DNA from: JADLHS01 sp039806955
Lineage (GTDB): Bacteria; Verrucomicrobiota; Verrucomicrobiia; Limisphaerales; JADLHS01
Reading direction: 5' to 3'
DNA: 64,000 bases
Assembly: GCA_039806955.1 (NCBI GenBank)
Contig: JBDHQI010000022.1
Coordinates: 5,776 to 69,775, forward strand
The notes beneath the pieces are model-generated. The model had not been told where the DNA came from, did no database searches, and was given only the letters and a program-made list of their open reading frames with translations. The translations under genes were made by a program, and so were the position numbers. This document shows, one piece after another, positions 1-9,355 of the stretch (within the stretch, counting starts at the first letter, position 1; every line of letters starts with the position of its first letter).

Positions 1-81
1 TGAATCACCTTTCCGCTGCATCACCAACCCGCACAACGGACGGATTAGCGTGCTTGAAGTCATACAACATCAGTCCGATCC

Positions 82-2100
82 TCACGCCGCCTTGGGCGTC
101 AGTGATCCCGCCGGCGCCACCGGCGAACCGGAGTGGCCGCCATCGTGCGGGCGGGCTTCAGGTTGATAATGTTCCAGTTCCTCGCCCTTGCGGACCAGTC
201 GCGCGCTGTTAAAAATCACAATTAACGAACCGACGTTGTGCAGAATGGCGGCAACGATCGGCGTCAACCAACCAAAGGCGGCCGCGCTCAGGCCGCTGAC
301 GATGAACAGCACGCCGAAGAGGAAATTCTGGTTGATGACGGCACGTGTGCTCTGGGACAACTTGACCAGGAACGGCAGACGCCGCAGATCGTTGTTCATC
401 AGCGCGATTGTGGCGCTGTGGATGGCCACTTCGCTGCCGGCGGCGCCCATCGCGATGCCAATATCGCCGGCGGCCAAAGCCGGGGCGTCATTCACGCCAT
501 CGCCCACCACGGCCACTTTGTAGCCTTTCGATTTTACGTGATGGACAAAATCCACCTTGTTCTGCGGCAGGCAATCGCCCTGCGCCTCTTCGCAACCGAT
601 TTCAGTCGCCACGCGCGCGGCCACCGGCTGGCGGTCGCCGGAAACCATCGCGATGCGGCGCACGCCAAATTCGCGCAGGTCCGTCAGCACTTCGCGGGCT
701 TCGGCGCGCGTTTGATCCTGCAAGCCAATCCAGCCGATGCACTTTCCATCACGCGCCACAAAAATCAGACTCCAGCCTTCGGTGATGTTTAAGTCCACGG
801 ACTTTTCGAACTCGCTGCTGATACCGTTGTCCTTGAGCCATTGGGCGCGACCAACCAGCACTTTGTCGTTGCCGATGTCGGCTTTAACGCCGCGTCCGGC
901 GGTTTCCACGAAGTTTTGCGGTTCGACCAGCGGCACGCCGGCTTCGGCGGCGATTTTGGTCAGCGCCTTGGCGGTCGGATGGTTGCTGTATTTTTCCGCG
1001 CTGGTCGCGATTCGCAGCAACTCCGCCGGTTTCACCTCGCCCAGCGGATTGAGCCGACTGACGGCCAGCTCGCCCGTCGTGAGCGTGCCGGTTTTGTCGA
1101 AAACGAAAGCGTTGATCTTTGCTGCGGCTTCAATGTCCGCCACGTTCTTGATCAGAATGCCCAACCGCGCGGCGGCCGAAAGCGCGGCGACCATGGCGGT
1201 GGGGGTTGCGAGGATGAACGCGCACGGACAGGAAACCACCAGCACGGCAATGACGCGGTCGAGGTCGCGCGTGAAGGCCCAAACCAACGCGCCAATCACC
1301 AGCACCAGCGGCGTGTAGAACGCCATGTACTGATCCATAATCTTCATGATCGGCAGTTTGGTTTTTTCCGCCGCCAGAATCAGTTCCCGCACCCGACCCA
1401 GCGTCGTGTCCTGACCGGCGCGGTTGACTTTGATTTCGAGCACACCCGTCAGATTCATGGTGCCGGCAAAAACTTCGTCCCCGGTTTTCTTATCCACCGG
1501 CAGGGATTCACCGGTAATGGTGGCCTGATTGAATGAGCCTTGGCCGTTCAAAATCACTCCATCCGCCGCGACGTTGTCTCCCGGGCGAACCCGGATCACG
1601 TCGCCAATGGCGAGTTCGCTTGCGGGCACTTCCTCCTCGGATTTATCAGCCTTGATGCGCCGCGCCTTGGTGGGCGTGAGTTTGATGAGAGATTCAATGG
1701 AAGCGCGCGCGCCTTCGGCCGTATGCGTTTCAATGACCTCTCCCAGCAGCATGAAGAAGGCGACGACGCCCGCCGTTTTGTAATCGCCGGAGGCGAACGC
1801 CGCCAGCACCGCGATGGCAACCAGTTCATTGATGCTCAACCGGCCTTTGCGCAAATCTTGAATGGCCGTGACCATGATGGGGTAGCCGAGAATGATGGCG
1901 CCGATCATCGCGCTGGCGCCCGCAACGACGTGAGCGCCAGTGAACACCCAGTCCACAATAAAAGCGTTCACGACGAAGACCAGCCCGAGCAGCATCCAGG
2001 TCAACCCGACGTTGCTGTGCTCGTGATCATGGCCGCAACCGCAACCGTCGCCGTGATGCGGCTCGGATGCTTCGCGAGTAAGAAGGGAAGTGACTTGCAT
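82..2100 (-). CDS. Heavy-metal translocating P1B-type ATPase
   Basis: Integral membrane pump that exports a soft or transition metal cation using ATP; a ZntA/CadA-like role is inferred. The 672-residue protein carries the actuator motif TGES (196-199), the metal-binding CPC of the sixth helix (291-293), the phosphorylated Asp in DKTGT (335-339), the P1B-specific HP dipeptide (374-375) and GDGVNDAP (533-540). It lacks the usual N-terminal HMA domain and instead has a His/Cys-rich tail at residues 15-29 that could bind metal. CPC fits Zn, Cd, Pb or Cu, so the substrate is not settled. It is the last gene of a minus-strand run, 29 bp after an SPFH-domain gene, suggesting co-expression with the three SPFH proteins upstream. 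Confidence 0.95.
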   Translation of the reverse strand: MQVTSLLTREASEPHHGDGCGCGHDHEHSNVGLTWMLLGLVFVVNAFIVDWVFTGAHVVAGASAMIGAIILGYPIMVTAIQDLRKGRLSINELVAIAVLAAFASGDYKTAGVVAFFMLLGEVIETHTAEGARASIESLIKLTPTKARRIKADKSEEEVPASELAIGDVIRVRPGDNVAADGVILNGQGSFNQATITGESLPVDKKTGDEVFAGTMNLTGVLEIKVNRAGQDTTLGRVRELILAAEKTKLPIMKIMDQYMAFYTPLVLVIGALVWAFTRDLDRVIAVLVVSCPCAFILATPTAMVAALSAAARLGILIKNVADIEAAAKINAFVFDKTGTLTTGELAVSRLNPLGEVKPAELLRIATSAEKYSNHPTAKALTKIAAEAGVPLVEPQNFVETAGRGVKADIGNDKVLVGRAQWLKDNGISSEFEKSVDLNITEGWSLIFVARDGKCIGWIGLQDQTRAEAREVLTDLREFGVRRIAMVSGDRQPVAARVATEIGCEEAQGDCLPQNKVDFVHHVKSKGYKVAVVGDGVNDAPALAAGDIGIAMGAAGSEVAIHSATIALMNNDLRRLPFLVKLSQSTRAVINQNFLFGVLFIVSGLSAAAFGWLTPIVAAILHNVGSLIVIFNSARLVRKGEELEHYQPEARPHDGGHSGSPVAPAGSLTPKAA

Positions 2101-2129
2101 ACGCCAAAAGAGTTACAGGAGTTTCCGGT

Positions 2130-3236
2130 TCAAGGGTGGGGCGTTTCGGTTTTGGATTTGACCGGCCCGCGGTTCAGGAGCAAGCGCAGCTCCAGCGGTT
2201 TGCCGTCCGGGCGGGTGGGCAAGTACATTTTGTAATCCACCCCGGCGATGGCGCGGCCCAGGGTTTCGGTCAGGCGTTGCTGGCGGAACAGCTCCGGATT
2301 GGCCCGATAGCGCGGCAACACTTCCTGAAAGGTTTTGGCGTCGCCTTCGATCTTGGCGATCATATCGTTGCGTTCGGCTTGTGCCGCGTTGCGCCGCGCG
2401 GCGGCTTCGCCGATCGCTTCGTTGATTTTTTTGTCACGATACGTGAGCGCCTCGGTGAGCGCCTGCCGGGATTGTTGTCCAGCGGTGGTGACATTGGCAA
2501 ACGCGGTATCCAACTGGCGCGGTTGCCGGGTTTCCACCACGCATTGCTCGACCGTGATGCCGAGTTTCTCCGTCTGCACCAACTGGTTGACCCGGCGCTG
2601 GACCGCATCTTGAAAGGCGGTGCGCTCAAACAACGCCTGATCCACGCTGCGGTGCGCGGCGGCATAAACCAGGGCGTTATCCAGGACGTTCAACACGGCA
2701 TTAGATAATCCGGTTAAACCGTAGGCCTGATCCGCACCGGAGGAAAAATTAAATACGCACCGCACCGGGTCCTCGATGCGATAACGCAGGATCGCCTTGG
2801 TGTGCAGAATGTTGCCATCACCGGTCAGTGCGTAACCGTCCTGTTCCGGGTTCAAGGTCGGACCAGCAAAGGGAATTTCCCCCTGCGCTTCCTGAACCGG
2901 GGTTTGGAAAAACCAGTGCGTCCGGGAACGGACTTCCTGCACCTCGGTGATCGGAATTTTCACCACTTCGTCAATCGGATAGGGCAAACCGAAATGAATG
3001 CCCGGCCCCAGCAGCACCTTGTCGCCTTCGCCTTGCGGTTTGCCGAAACGGAGCAGGATGGCCTGTTCGCGCGGACCGACCGTGAAGAAACCCGAGAAGA
3101 GGAACGCAAGAAACAGCAGCAGCATCACGAACTTGACGATGCCGAAGCTACTGTGCAACGCATCCGCCAACGCCTGTGATCCGGCGTCAATCGGTTGCGC
3201 GGGCGGTGACGTGGGAGTTGACGATTCGGTGGCCAT
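2130..3236 (-). CDS. SPFH/band 7 protein, HflK-like
   Basis: Membrane-anchored SPFH (stomatin/prohibitin/flotillin/HflK) protein of 368 residues. An N-terminal cytoplasmic stretch is followed by one membrane helix around residues 35-52, then an SPFH domain opening with a GPREQAILLRFGKP segment, then an Ala/Glu/Arg-rich helical region around 260-300 typical of the oligomerising coiled coil. HflK/HflC complexes surround FtsH and modulate membrane proteolysis. Here no ftsH is adjacent, so that role is inferred from family only. It starts 2 bp after the HflC-like gene and precedes the metal ATPase, so the four genes look like one transcript. The C-terminal part is longer than in stomatins, closer to HflK. 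Confidence 0.85.
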   Translation of the reverse strand: MATESSTPTSPPAQPIDAGSQALADALHSSFGIVKFVMLLLFLAFLFSGFFTVGPREQAILLRFGKPQGEGDKVLLGPGIHFGLPYPIDEVVKIPITEVQEVRSRTHWFFQTPVQEAQGEIPFAGPTLNPEQDGYALTGDGNILHTKAILRYRIEDPVRCVFNFSSGADQAYGLTGLSNAVLNVLDNALVYAAAHRSVDQALFERTAFQDAVQRRVNQLVQTEKLGITVEQCVVETRQPRQLDTAFANVTTAGQQSRQALTEALTYRDKKINEAIGEAAARRNAAQAERNDMIAKIEGDAKTFQEVLPRYRANPELFRQQRLTETLGRAIAGVDYKMYLPTRPDGKPLELRLLLNRGPVKSKTETPHP

Positions 3237-3238
3237 GG

Positions 3239-4144
3239 TCAGCGGGAAACTTGATTGGTGAGACTCTCGGTCAGCAGGTTAAAGGGTGCCGTGCGCGAGT
3301 CGAAGATCAGTGTGGACCGTTCTTTCAATGAGGCTTCGAGTGCCTCGAGATCACCGAGAAATTTAGCCAGGTCTGGCGCCTGCTCGAAGACAGGATAAAC
3401 CTTGGCGGCGGCGGCGTCCCCCTCGCCCCGGATGCGCCGCGCTTCGCCTTCGGCGGTGGAAATCAATTGCGCCGCCTCGCGATCCGCTGCCGAGCGAATC
3501 TTGCGCGCTTCCGCCGCGCCTTCCTCGTTGTATTTATCGGCGAGCTTCTTGCGATCCGCCGTCATCAACGCGAAAACGGATTCGGTCACGCTTTCCGGCA
3601 GGCCCAGCCGCTTGATGCCGAGGTATTCGATCTGAATGCCGGAATTGCTGGTGGCGGCCTTTGCCTGGACGATGGTTTTGATCTCCTGTTCGATGGCGTC
3701 AAATTTCAAATCCTGGTCGTTGGCGTTGACGAAGTCGCTGAGCGGGTGCTTGCCCACGACCGCCGCTTTGGCGGACATCACGATGTCGCGCAGGTTGCGC
3801 TCCGCCTCCTTCACCGAGCCGTTTTTGAACTTCGGAAAGAACGCCTGCGCATCCGCAATGCGCCAACCGACGTAAACACTGCTCATCAAGTTATTGCCGT
3901 CGGCGGTGTAACCTTCGCTGAAGGTGTCCTCAAAGTTTTGGATGCGCTGATCAAGCTTGTAAACGCTTTCAATGCCGGGCGGCAGTTTGAAGCGGAATCC
4001 TGGCTCCGTGTAAGTCTTGACCGGTTTGCCAAAACGCGTGACGACGGCGACTTCGGATTGCCGCACCTGGAACACGAACAAGACCATCACAAAGATCAGG
4101 GCCAGCACCAGGCTGACGATGATGGTAAGGGGATTGTTTTTCAT
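3239..4144 (-). CDS. SPFH/band 7 protein, HflC-like
   Basis: Second SPFH protein (301 residues) with a single N-terminal membrane helix (about 7-26) and a short cytoplasmic end, the layout of HflC. The helix runs straight into an SPFH domain (RQSEVAVVTRFGKP, about 28-41). The helical part around 200-240 has repeated A/E/R-rich segments including a TAEGEARRIRGEGDA stretch characteristic of HflC. It lies between two other SPFH genes, 20 bp after one and 2 bp before the next, consistent with a hetero-oligomeric membrane assembly. In this family HflC pairs with HflK; which of the two neighbours is its partner cannot be told from sequence. Confidence 0.88.
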   Translation of the reverse strand: MKNNPLTIIVSLVLALIFVMVLFVFQVRQSEVAVVTRFGKPVKTYTEPGFRFKLPPGIESVYKLDQRIQNFEDTFSEGYTADGNNLMSSVYVGWRIADAQAFFPKFKNGSVKEAERNLRDIVMSAKAAVVGKHPLSDFVNANDQDLKFDAIEQEIKTIVQAKAATSNSGIQIEYLGIKRLGLPESVTESVFALMTADRKKLADKYNEEGAAEARKIRSAADREAAQLISTAEGEARRIRGEGDAAAAKVYPVFEQAPDLAKFLGDLEALEASLKERSTLIFDSRTAPFNLLTESLTNQVSR

Positions 4145-4164
4145 GGCGTGATTAAATGAACGGG

Positions 4165-6069
4165 TTACTTGGAATTCAAAATGGCTTCGGCCTGTTGCTG
4201 GATCATGTTGTCCATGGCGCTGTGTTGCAGATCAAAGGTGATGACGTTGTCGGTGTTGGTCGTCACGAGAATATACTTGCGCGCCTCCTTCGTGGCCCGG
4301 GGAAAGGCCTGGGTGTAGAGACGGCGTTTATAGACCGAGGGCGCGGCCCGGAACGCGGGGATTTGATTGGTAAAAGCGGCGGCGCGCGCAACCGTCACCA
4401 GTTCCTGATTCAACCGCGCGGCTTCGGCGCTGTTGGTGATGACGGTGGCCTCGGCGCTGGCCAGGGCGTTGGTGACAATGGCCTCGCCTTCCGCCGCGAT
4501 AATTTTCGCCTTTTTCTGCTGGATGGCGGCGACAACCTTTTGGTATTCGGGCGCGACTTTTACTGGCGGATGCACATCCTGCAGGCCCAGATGCAGGATT
4601 TTGACGCCGAGCGCGCGCGCGTTGGCGGCGGCTTGAATGCGCGTCGCCAAAGCCTGCGCGGAATCCTCGCGCTTGGTGGACATCAGTTCCTTGGTGTCCA
4701 CGCTGGCGAGGAAGCGCACCACTTCGCGGGTCGCCACGTTGAGCAACGCGTTCGAACTGCTTTCATGGCCGTAAATCCATTCGGTGATGTTGGTGATCTG
4801 GTACTGGATGGGAATGCTGGTCGTCAACAAACTGACGGGCGGAACTTTTTTGTGATCCGGCGCGTTGGCCTCCGGCGACGAAATCAGGTCCTCGTGCTCG
4901 TTGCGATTGGCCACGAGGTAGTTCACCTCTTCCTTGACGTGCGAAACATTCCACAGCACGACTTTGTGGTCTTCCGTATCATCCTTGGGCGTCGAGCCGA
5001 TCCGCAGAATCTGGATTTCCTCGGTGTCATATCGGTAAACCACATCTACCGGCCATGGTAATTTCAGATGCGCGCCCGGCCCCAAGGCGCGGCCGTTTGC
5101 GATCGGCCTGCCGAAGCGCTCCACAATGGCCTGTTCGCCGGCTTCGATGAAAATGAAGCAGGACGAGAGCAACAGCGCGCCCAACTGAATCAGCAGGATG
5201 GTCGGCAACTTTTCTTTGAGGACCCGAAAGAACCAGGTGTCCGAAACCTTGAAACCAAACTGGTAATCGAGCGTCTGTGCGGCGGTGGCCACCAAACCCT
5301 CCGGTTGCGCCAGCAGACCGATCAGTCGGGAATCGTAAAGCGGTCGGGCCACCTTGTTTTTCAGCCGGGGCCGATAGATTTCCAGGATCAGCGTGATCAA
5401 GGTTTCCAGCGCCAACAGGCCGAGCAGAATGGTGAATAGTTTGGCTCCAACCAAATCCGCGCGGGGGAAGTCAACTTTATCGCCCAGCAACGCCAGTCCC
5501 GTGAGAACGCCAAGATACGAACCCAACAAAACGAAGTTTGAAGCGGGACGGAGGAGGCGGTTGCTTTCCAGGCGCGCCAACGTCACCGCGAACCGCCCGC
5601 GCATGAACAAAATCAGGGCGAGTCCGCCGAGCAGTCCCAACGACACCAACACCCGCTCGGCAGTAATGCCGGTGTAATCCACCCGATCCAACCCGCGCCA
5701 CAGCAGGATCGTCCCGATCAGTTCCACCAGCAGCAGAACGACCATGAAGCTGGGGACAAAGTATTTCTCGAAACTGTGCCGCGCCCGCTGCGCGGGGAGG
5801 AACGCGGCTTCTTTGTTTTCAAACAGCGCGGAACTGCTCTTGGTTCGCGCCAGCTCGTCCAACTCCAGTTTTTCTGTGGCTTCGCGTTCTTCGAGCCGCA
5901 TTTGGAACCAGCTTATGAAGGCAATCAAAGCACCGATCCCGAAGAAAATAGCCGCGACCTGTCCGGTCAGGGCGTTGGCGTATCGTCCTGCCGCCAGGAT
6001 CGCGCCGCCCAACAACAACAAGGTCAGGAAGTTGACCAATCCGTTTCGTTTTATCGTATGCCGGTCCAC
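4165..6069 (-). CDS. Polytopic membrane protein with C-terminal SPFH domain
   Basis: Unusually large SPFH protein of 634 residues. The first 300 residues contain about seven predicted hydrophobic helices (near 12-28, 33-52, 107-128, 143-160, 180-198, 210-230 and 290-312). The last helix is followed by an SPFH domain beginning EAGEQAIVERFGRP and an A/E-rich helical region near 525-570. Ordinary HflK/HflC have only one helix, so the N-terminal polytopic part is an extra module. It is the first gene of the SPFH-SPFH-SPFH-ATPase set, 20 bp before the HflC-like gene. Similar large SPFH proteins occur beside hflK/hflC-like genes in other bacteria; their function is not known to me. Confidence 0.8.
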   Translation of the reverse strand: MDRHTIKRNGLVNFLTLLLLGGAILAAGRYANALTGQVAAIFFGIGALIAFISWFQMRLEEREATEKLELDELARTKSSSALFENKEAAFLPAQRARHSFEKYFVPSFMVVLLLVELIGTILLWRGLDRVDYTGITAERVLVSLGLLGGLALILFMRGRFAVTLARLESNRLLRPASNFVLLGSYLGVLTGLALLGDKVDFPRADLVGAKLFTILLGLLALETLITLILEIYRPRLKNKVARPLYDSRLIGLLAQPEGLVATAAQTLDYQFGFKVSDTWFFRVLKEKLPTILLIQLGALLLSSCFIFIEAGEQAIVERFGRPIANGRALGPGAHLKLPWPVDVVYRYDTEEIQILRIGSTPKDDTEDHKVVLWNVSHVKEEVNYLVANRNEHEDLISSPEANAPDHKKVPPVSLLTTSIPIQYQITNITEWIYGHESSSNALLNVATREVVRFLASVDTKELMSTKREDSAQALATRIQAAANARALGVKILHLGLQDVHPPVKVAPEYQKVVAAIQQKKAKIIAAEGEAIVTNALASAEATVITNSAEAARLNQELVTVARAAAFTNQIPAFRAAPSVYKRRLYTQAFPRATKEARKYILVTTNTDNVITFDLQHSAMDNMIQQQAEAILNSK

Positions 6070-6169
6070 AAAAAATTCGTTAACGGTTAAGAATTCCTAC
6101 GTCGTTTTATTTGGTTTTGACAACTCGGAGGTTTCGCCTTTGGCCATCAACCCACGAATCGTCCCCAAC

Positions 6170-7132
6170 TCAACTCAACTCCCGCTCCTCAAACAGAGCC
6201 ACGGCGATGGCAAGCGTTGCGCCAATGTAACTGGCGGCATAAACAAACGCCTTGCTCACATAACCCCAGTGAAAAGTACTCCGACCCGCGTCCAACGCGT
6301 CGGCCAGCCAAAAATTCTGCCAGTTCGGCACAATGGTGTAAAGAATCCTTGCCCACCATTCACCCCGTTCCGCAGGCAATCCGAACAGGTAATCCGACAT
6401 CAAGCCAATGAGAAAAACGGCCGTGCAAATGGCCAGTGAAGCCATGGTGTCCAGCCGCGTCGAGCACGCCAAGGCCACGGCGGCAATGATCCAGAGCGCA
6501 AACAGGATCAACACTCCCGCCGGCACCATGCGCCAGTCCACTCGGGCCATCTCGCCGAGCGATTGGGTTTGTTGGGTGAAAAGGAAGATAATGGCCGCGC
6601 CGGCGGTTACAGTCACCGCCAGCGCCATCACGGCGTCGCTGACGAAGGGGCGATTCAGGAAAAAATTGCTAAAGCCTCCCAACGCAAACGCGACCAGAAT
6701 GGCTGCGCCGAAAATCAGCACCGCGTGGATATCCGTGCCGCCGTAAGCGTCGAAGGTCATTCGCCCCGCCACCAGGGCCGCCACCAGGTTTACATAGGTC
6801 ACCACACTCAACGCCGCGATCAAGCCGAGGTACTTGGCGAGGATGAATTGGGTGCGACTGATCGGTTTGGCCAGCACCGCCAGCGCCGTTCCAGTACGAA
6901 TTTCCCGCGCCACCGAAGCCGAAGCGCTCAAAACGGCGCTGAGCAACCCGGAAAGCAACATCACGGCGAGCACCGAATTTTTGACCAGCTTGGGTTCATC
7001 CCCGAAGGCGAAGTAGTAGGGCGTGGCGAGAAAAATCTCGAAAGCCGCCGTCGCCGTAGTCAGCAGCAGGAAGACCGGCTGCCGAATCAGCTCCATGAAC
7101 GCATTTGAGGCAATCGTTGCAAATTGTCGCAT
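6170..7132 (-). CDS. ABC-2 type transporter permease
   Basis: Membrane protein of about 320 residues with six hydrophobic segments and the ABC-2 permease layout. An amphipathic start with MRQFATIASNAFMELIRQP is followed by a helix, then an ISRTQFILAKYLG segment preceding the third helix, which is typical of these permeases. The start at 7132 is preferred over an upstream one at 7201 because GAAGG lies 8 bases before it and homology-like sequence begins there. No ATP-binding gene is adjacent, so the ATPase partner must be encoded elsewhere or upstream of an unrelated gene. The substrate cannot be predicted. It is divergent from the serine-hydrolase gene starting at 7394. Confidence 0.8.
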   Translation of the reverse strand: MRQFATIASNAFMELIRQPVFLLLTTATAAFEIFLATPYYFAFGDEPKLVKNSVLAVMLLSGLLSAVLSASASVAREIRTGTALAVLAKPISRTQFILAKYLGLIAALSVVTYVNLVAALVAGRMTFDAYGGTDIHAVLIFGAAILVAFALGGFSNFFLNRPFVSDAVMALAVTVTAGAAIIFLFTQQTQSLGEMARVDWRMVPAGVLILFALWIIAAVALACSTRLDTMASLAICTAVFLIGLMSDYLFGLPAERGEWWARILYTIVPNWQNFWLADALDAGRSTFHWGYVSKAFVYAASYIGATLAIAVALFEERELS

Positions 7133-7393
7133 CAGTAACCTTCGAGACAATAATCGGTGACAGATTAGGGAGTTGCCGGTTGCATTGTAAATCCCATTCA
7201 CGCCCGTTCACGTCTCGGCGCTCAGTCTGTGCTGACTTTCGGGTGGAGGCAAATGCGGCGTGCAACTGGAAAATAAAATCCGGTTTCCGTTGAATTTCCA
7301 TGAATCTTCCGACGTAAGCGAACGGTCGAGATGAAAATTAAAGCCTGATTTTTAACCCGCATCGTGTTAGCACAATCCGTAGGAACACATTCT

Positions 7394-8458
7394 ATGAAAA
7401 AGCATCTCTATCCACTCCTCGGCGCGGGAACGTCGGGTATGAACGCCGGTTTGATTTTAGCTGCGGCATTTGCGGTTGCGGTGGCGCTCGGTTGCACCGG
7501 CTGTTCGAGTAAAAGTTCGACTTCTCTTTCGCGCGAGGCCGCACTACCTTCCCGCAACGTGTCAACTGCCGCCATGACGCCTTTGCCTTTTCAACCTTCC
7601 TCACGATTGCAAACCATCGTCCGGCAGGCCGTCGCGGATGCGCTCCGGCAATTTGTGGAGCTGCGTTTGCAAGGCGATGAACTGGCCGTCACGCTGGTGG
7701 CCTGGCCTGCTGCCGACAAACCGGCCTGGGCCAGTTATCGCGGCACCGAACAGTTTTATCCGGCCAGCGTGGTGAAAGCGTTTTATCTGGTGGCCGCGCA
7801 TCGCTGGTTGGAGGACGGGCGAATGACGGACACTCCCGAGCTGCGCCGCGCGCTGCGCGACATGATTGTGGATTCCTACAACGAACCGACCGGTTACGTG
7901 CTCGATCGGTTGAGCGGCACGACGAGCGGGCCGGAATTGCCTCCGTCCGAATTCGCAGTCTGGGCCGCCAAACGCAACGTGGTTAATGAGTATTTCACCG
8001 CGTTGGGTTACACCCGAATCAATGTGAGCCGCAAGACTTGGTGCGAAGGTCCGTATGGACGGGAAAAGCAATTGTCCGATGAGCCACCGCCCAATCATCG
8101 CAACTGGTTGACGACGGAGGCTTCCGCCCGATTGCTGACAGAAATTGTCACCGGTCGATCCGTGACGCCCGAACGCTGCGAGCAGATGATGACGCTGCTT
8201 GAACGCCAGCCCTTCGCCGCCGCCGCCAACACCCAGTCGCGCGAGTACGTCGGCGCCGCTTTGCCGCCAGGGTCGAAGTTGTGGTCCAAAGCCGGTTGGA
8301 CCAGCGAAGTGCGCCACGATCTGGCGTATGTCGAACTGCCTTCCGGTGGTAAATACGTGCTTGCCATTTTCACAAAGAATCATTCGAAGGACAAAGATAT
8401 CATTCCATCGGTCGCCCGCTCGCTGTTGAACGGTTCGGGAGAAGCCTCGCGCCAATGA
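7394..8458 (+). CDS. Serine hydrolase of the class A beta-lactamase fold, lipoprotein
   Basis: Exported lipoprotein of 354 residues. The signal peptide ends in a lipobox at Cys34 (VALGC). A beta-lactamase-like domain follows: SVVK (125-128) provides the SxxK nucleophile/base pair, SYN further on matches the SxN motif, and SKAGW near the C-terminus replaces KTG. Such proteins are usually penicillin-interacting or amide/ester hydrolases rather than true beta-lactamases; there is no obvious omega-loop ExxLN motif, so antibiotic resistance should not be assumed. The start at 7394 is chosen because the signal peptide begins there and AGGA lies about 10 bases upstream; an in-frame start at 7364 would add 10 residues. 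Confidence 0.8.
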   Translation: MKKHLYPLLGAGTSGMNAGLILAAAFAVAVALGCTGCSSKSSTSLSREAALPSRNVSTAAMTPLPFQPSSRLQTIVRQAVADALRQFVELRLQGDELAVTLVAWPAADKPAWASYRGTEQFYPASVVKAFYLVAAHRWLEDGRMTDTPELRRALRDMIVDSYNEPTGYVLDRLSGTTSGPELPPSEFAVWAAKRNVVNEYFTALGYTRINVSRKTWCEGPYGREKQLSDEPPPNHRNWLTTEASARLLTEIVTGRSVTPERCEQMMTLLERQPFAAAANTQSREYVGAALPPGSKLWSKAGWTSEVRHDLAYVELPSGGKYVLAIFTKNHSKDKDIIPSVARSLLNGSGEASRQ

Positions 8459-8503
8459 ATGCGATAACTGATTCGCGCGGGAATCGGACCGGAGGCCGTT
8501 GTT

Positions 8504-9355
8504 ATGGCGGAAGTTGAATCCCCCCCACTTGGCGCCGATTCGCGGCGTTCATTCCTCGGGCATTATTATGCCGGGCGGATCGGGCGGCGCGTCATTGACG
8601 CCTTGGAGACGCTGCAAGGGCTGGGTGCGTTTGCGTTGATTACGCTCACCGTCATGCTGCGTAAATTTGGTGTTGCCACCCGGGTTATCCGATCTTTGAT
8701 CGAGCGGGAGATTTATCGTGTGGGCATCCGGTTATTGCCCATGGTGTTGTTTGCGGCGCTGGCCCTGGGATTTCTCGTGATTGGCCAGACCGTGGCGGTG
8801 TTGACCCGTGTGGGCGCCGCCAACGAACTGCTGGGGAACATCATGGTCATTGTGGTCGTGCGCGAACTCGGCCCGCTCTTCATGACGTTCCTGGTGTTGG
8901 GTCGCGTGGGCACGGCCAACGTGGTCGAGCTGGGCATGGCGCGCGCACTGGGCGAAGTGGAATCGTTGGAAGCGGTTGGCGTGGATCCCGTGCATTATTT
9001 GGTGGTGCCGCGCGTCGTGGGAATGGTGGTGGGCACTTTTTCACTCACGGTATATTTGATCCTGGGGGCGTTGGGGAGCGGCTATCTCTGGGCGTTTGTG
9101 CAGGAAGTGCCGATTCAACCCGCTGATTATTTCAGCCAACTGGCGGGGGCGTTGACCGCGCTCGACTTCGTGATGCTTGCGCTGAAGACTGGCAGTTTCA
9201 GTTTTACCATCGCCATCGTCACCTGCTATTACGGACTCGCACACCCGCTGCAGTTCGATCAAATTTCGCGGGCGACCGTGCGCGCCGTGAGCCAAAGCGT
9301 CGTGGCCTGTGTGCTGCTGGATGCGCTGTTTATTATCGCCTATTTAACCTTGTGA
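8504..9355 (+). CDS. mlaE: MlaE-family ABC transporter permease
   Basis: Permease of an Mla/Mce-type lipid transporter, 283 residues. It contains the MlaE signature region (ANELLGNIMVIVVVRELGP and an LVVPRVVG segment) and five to six hydrophobic helices. In the known Mla system the permease dimer couples to an MlaF ATPase and a hexameric MCE protein to move phospholipids between inner and outer membranes. The next two genes encode exactly those partners, and its stop overlaps the next start (GTGA), so translation is probably coupled. No MlaB (STAS) or MlaC gene is present in this cluster. Confidence 0.9.
   Translation: MAEVESPPLGADSRRSFLGHYYAGRIGRRVIDALETLQGLGAFALITLTVMLRKFGVATRVIRSLIEREIYRVGIRLLPMVLFAALALGFLVIGQTVAVLTRVGAANELLGNIMVIVVVRELGPLFMTFLVLGRVGTANVVELGMARALGEVESLEAVGVDPVHYLVVPRVVGMVVGTFSLTVYLILGALGSGYLWAFVQEVPIQPADYFSQLAGALTALDFVMLALKTGSFSFTIAIVTCYYGLAHPLQFDQISRATVRAVSQSVVACVLLDALFIIAYLTL

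Noticed and set aside
7394..8458. Naming the serine hydrolase a beta-lactamase resistance gene
   Set aside because: SxxK and SxN are present but the omega-loop Glu motif is not evident and KTG is replaced by SKAGW; the lipoprotein form fits other hydrolases.
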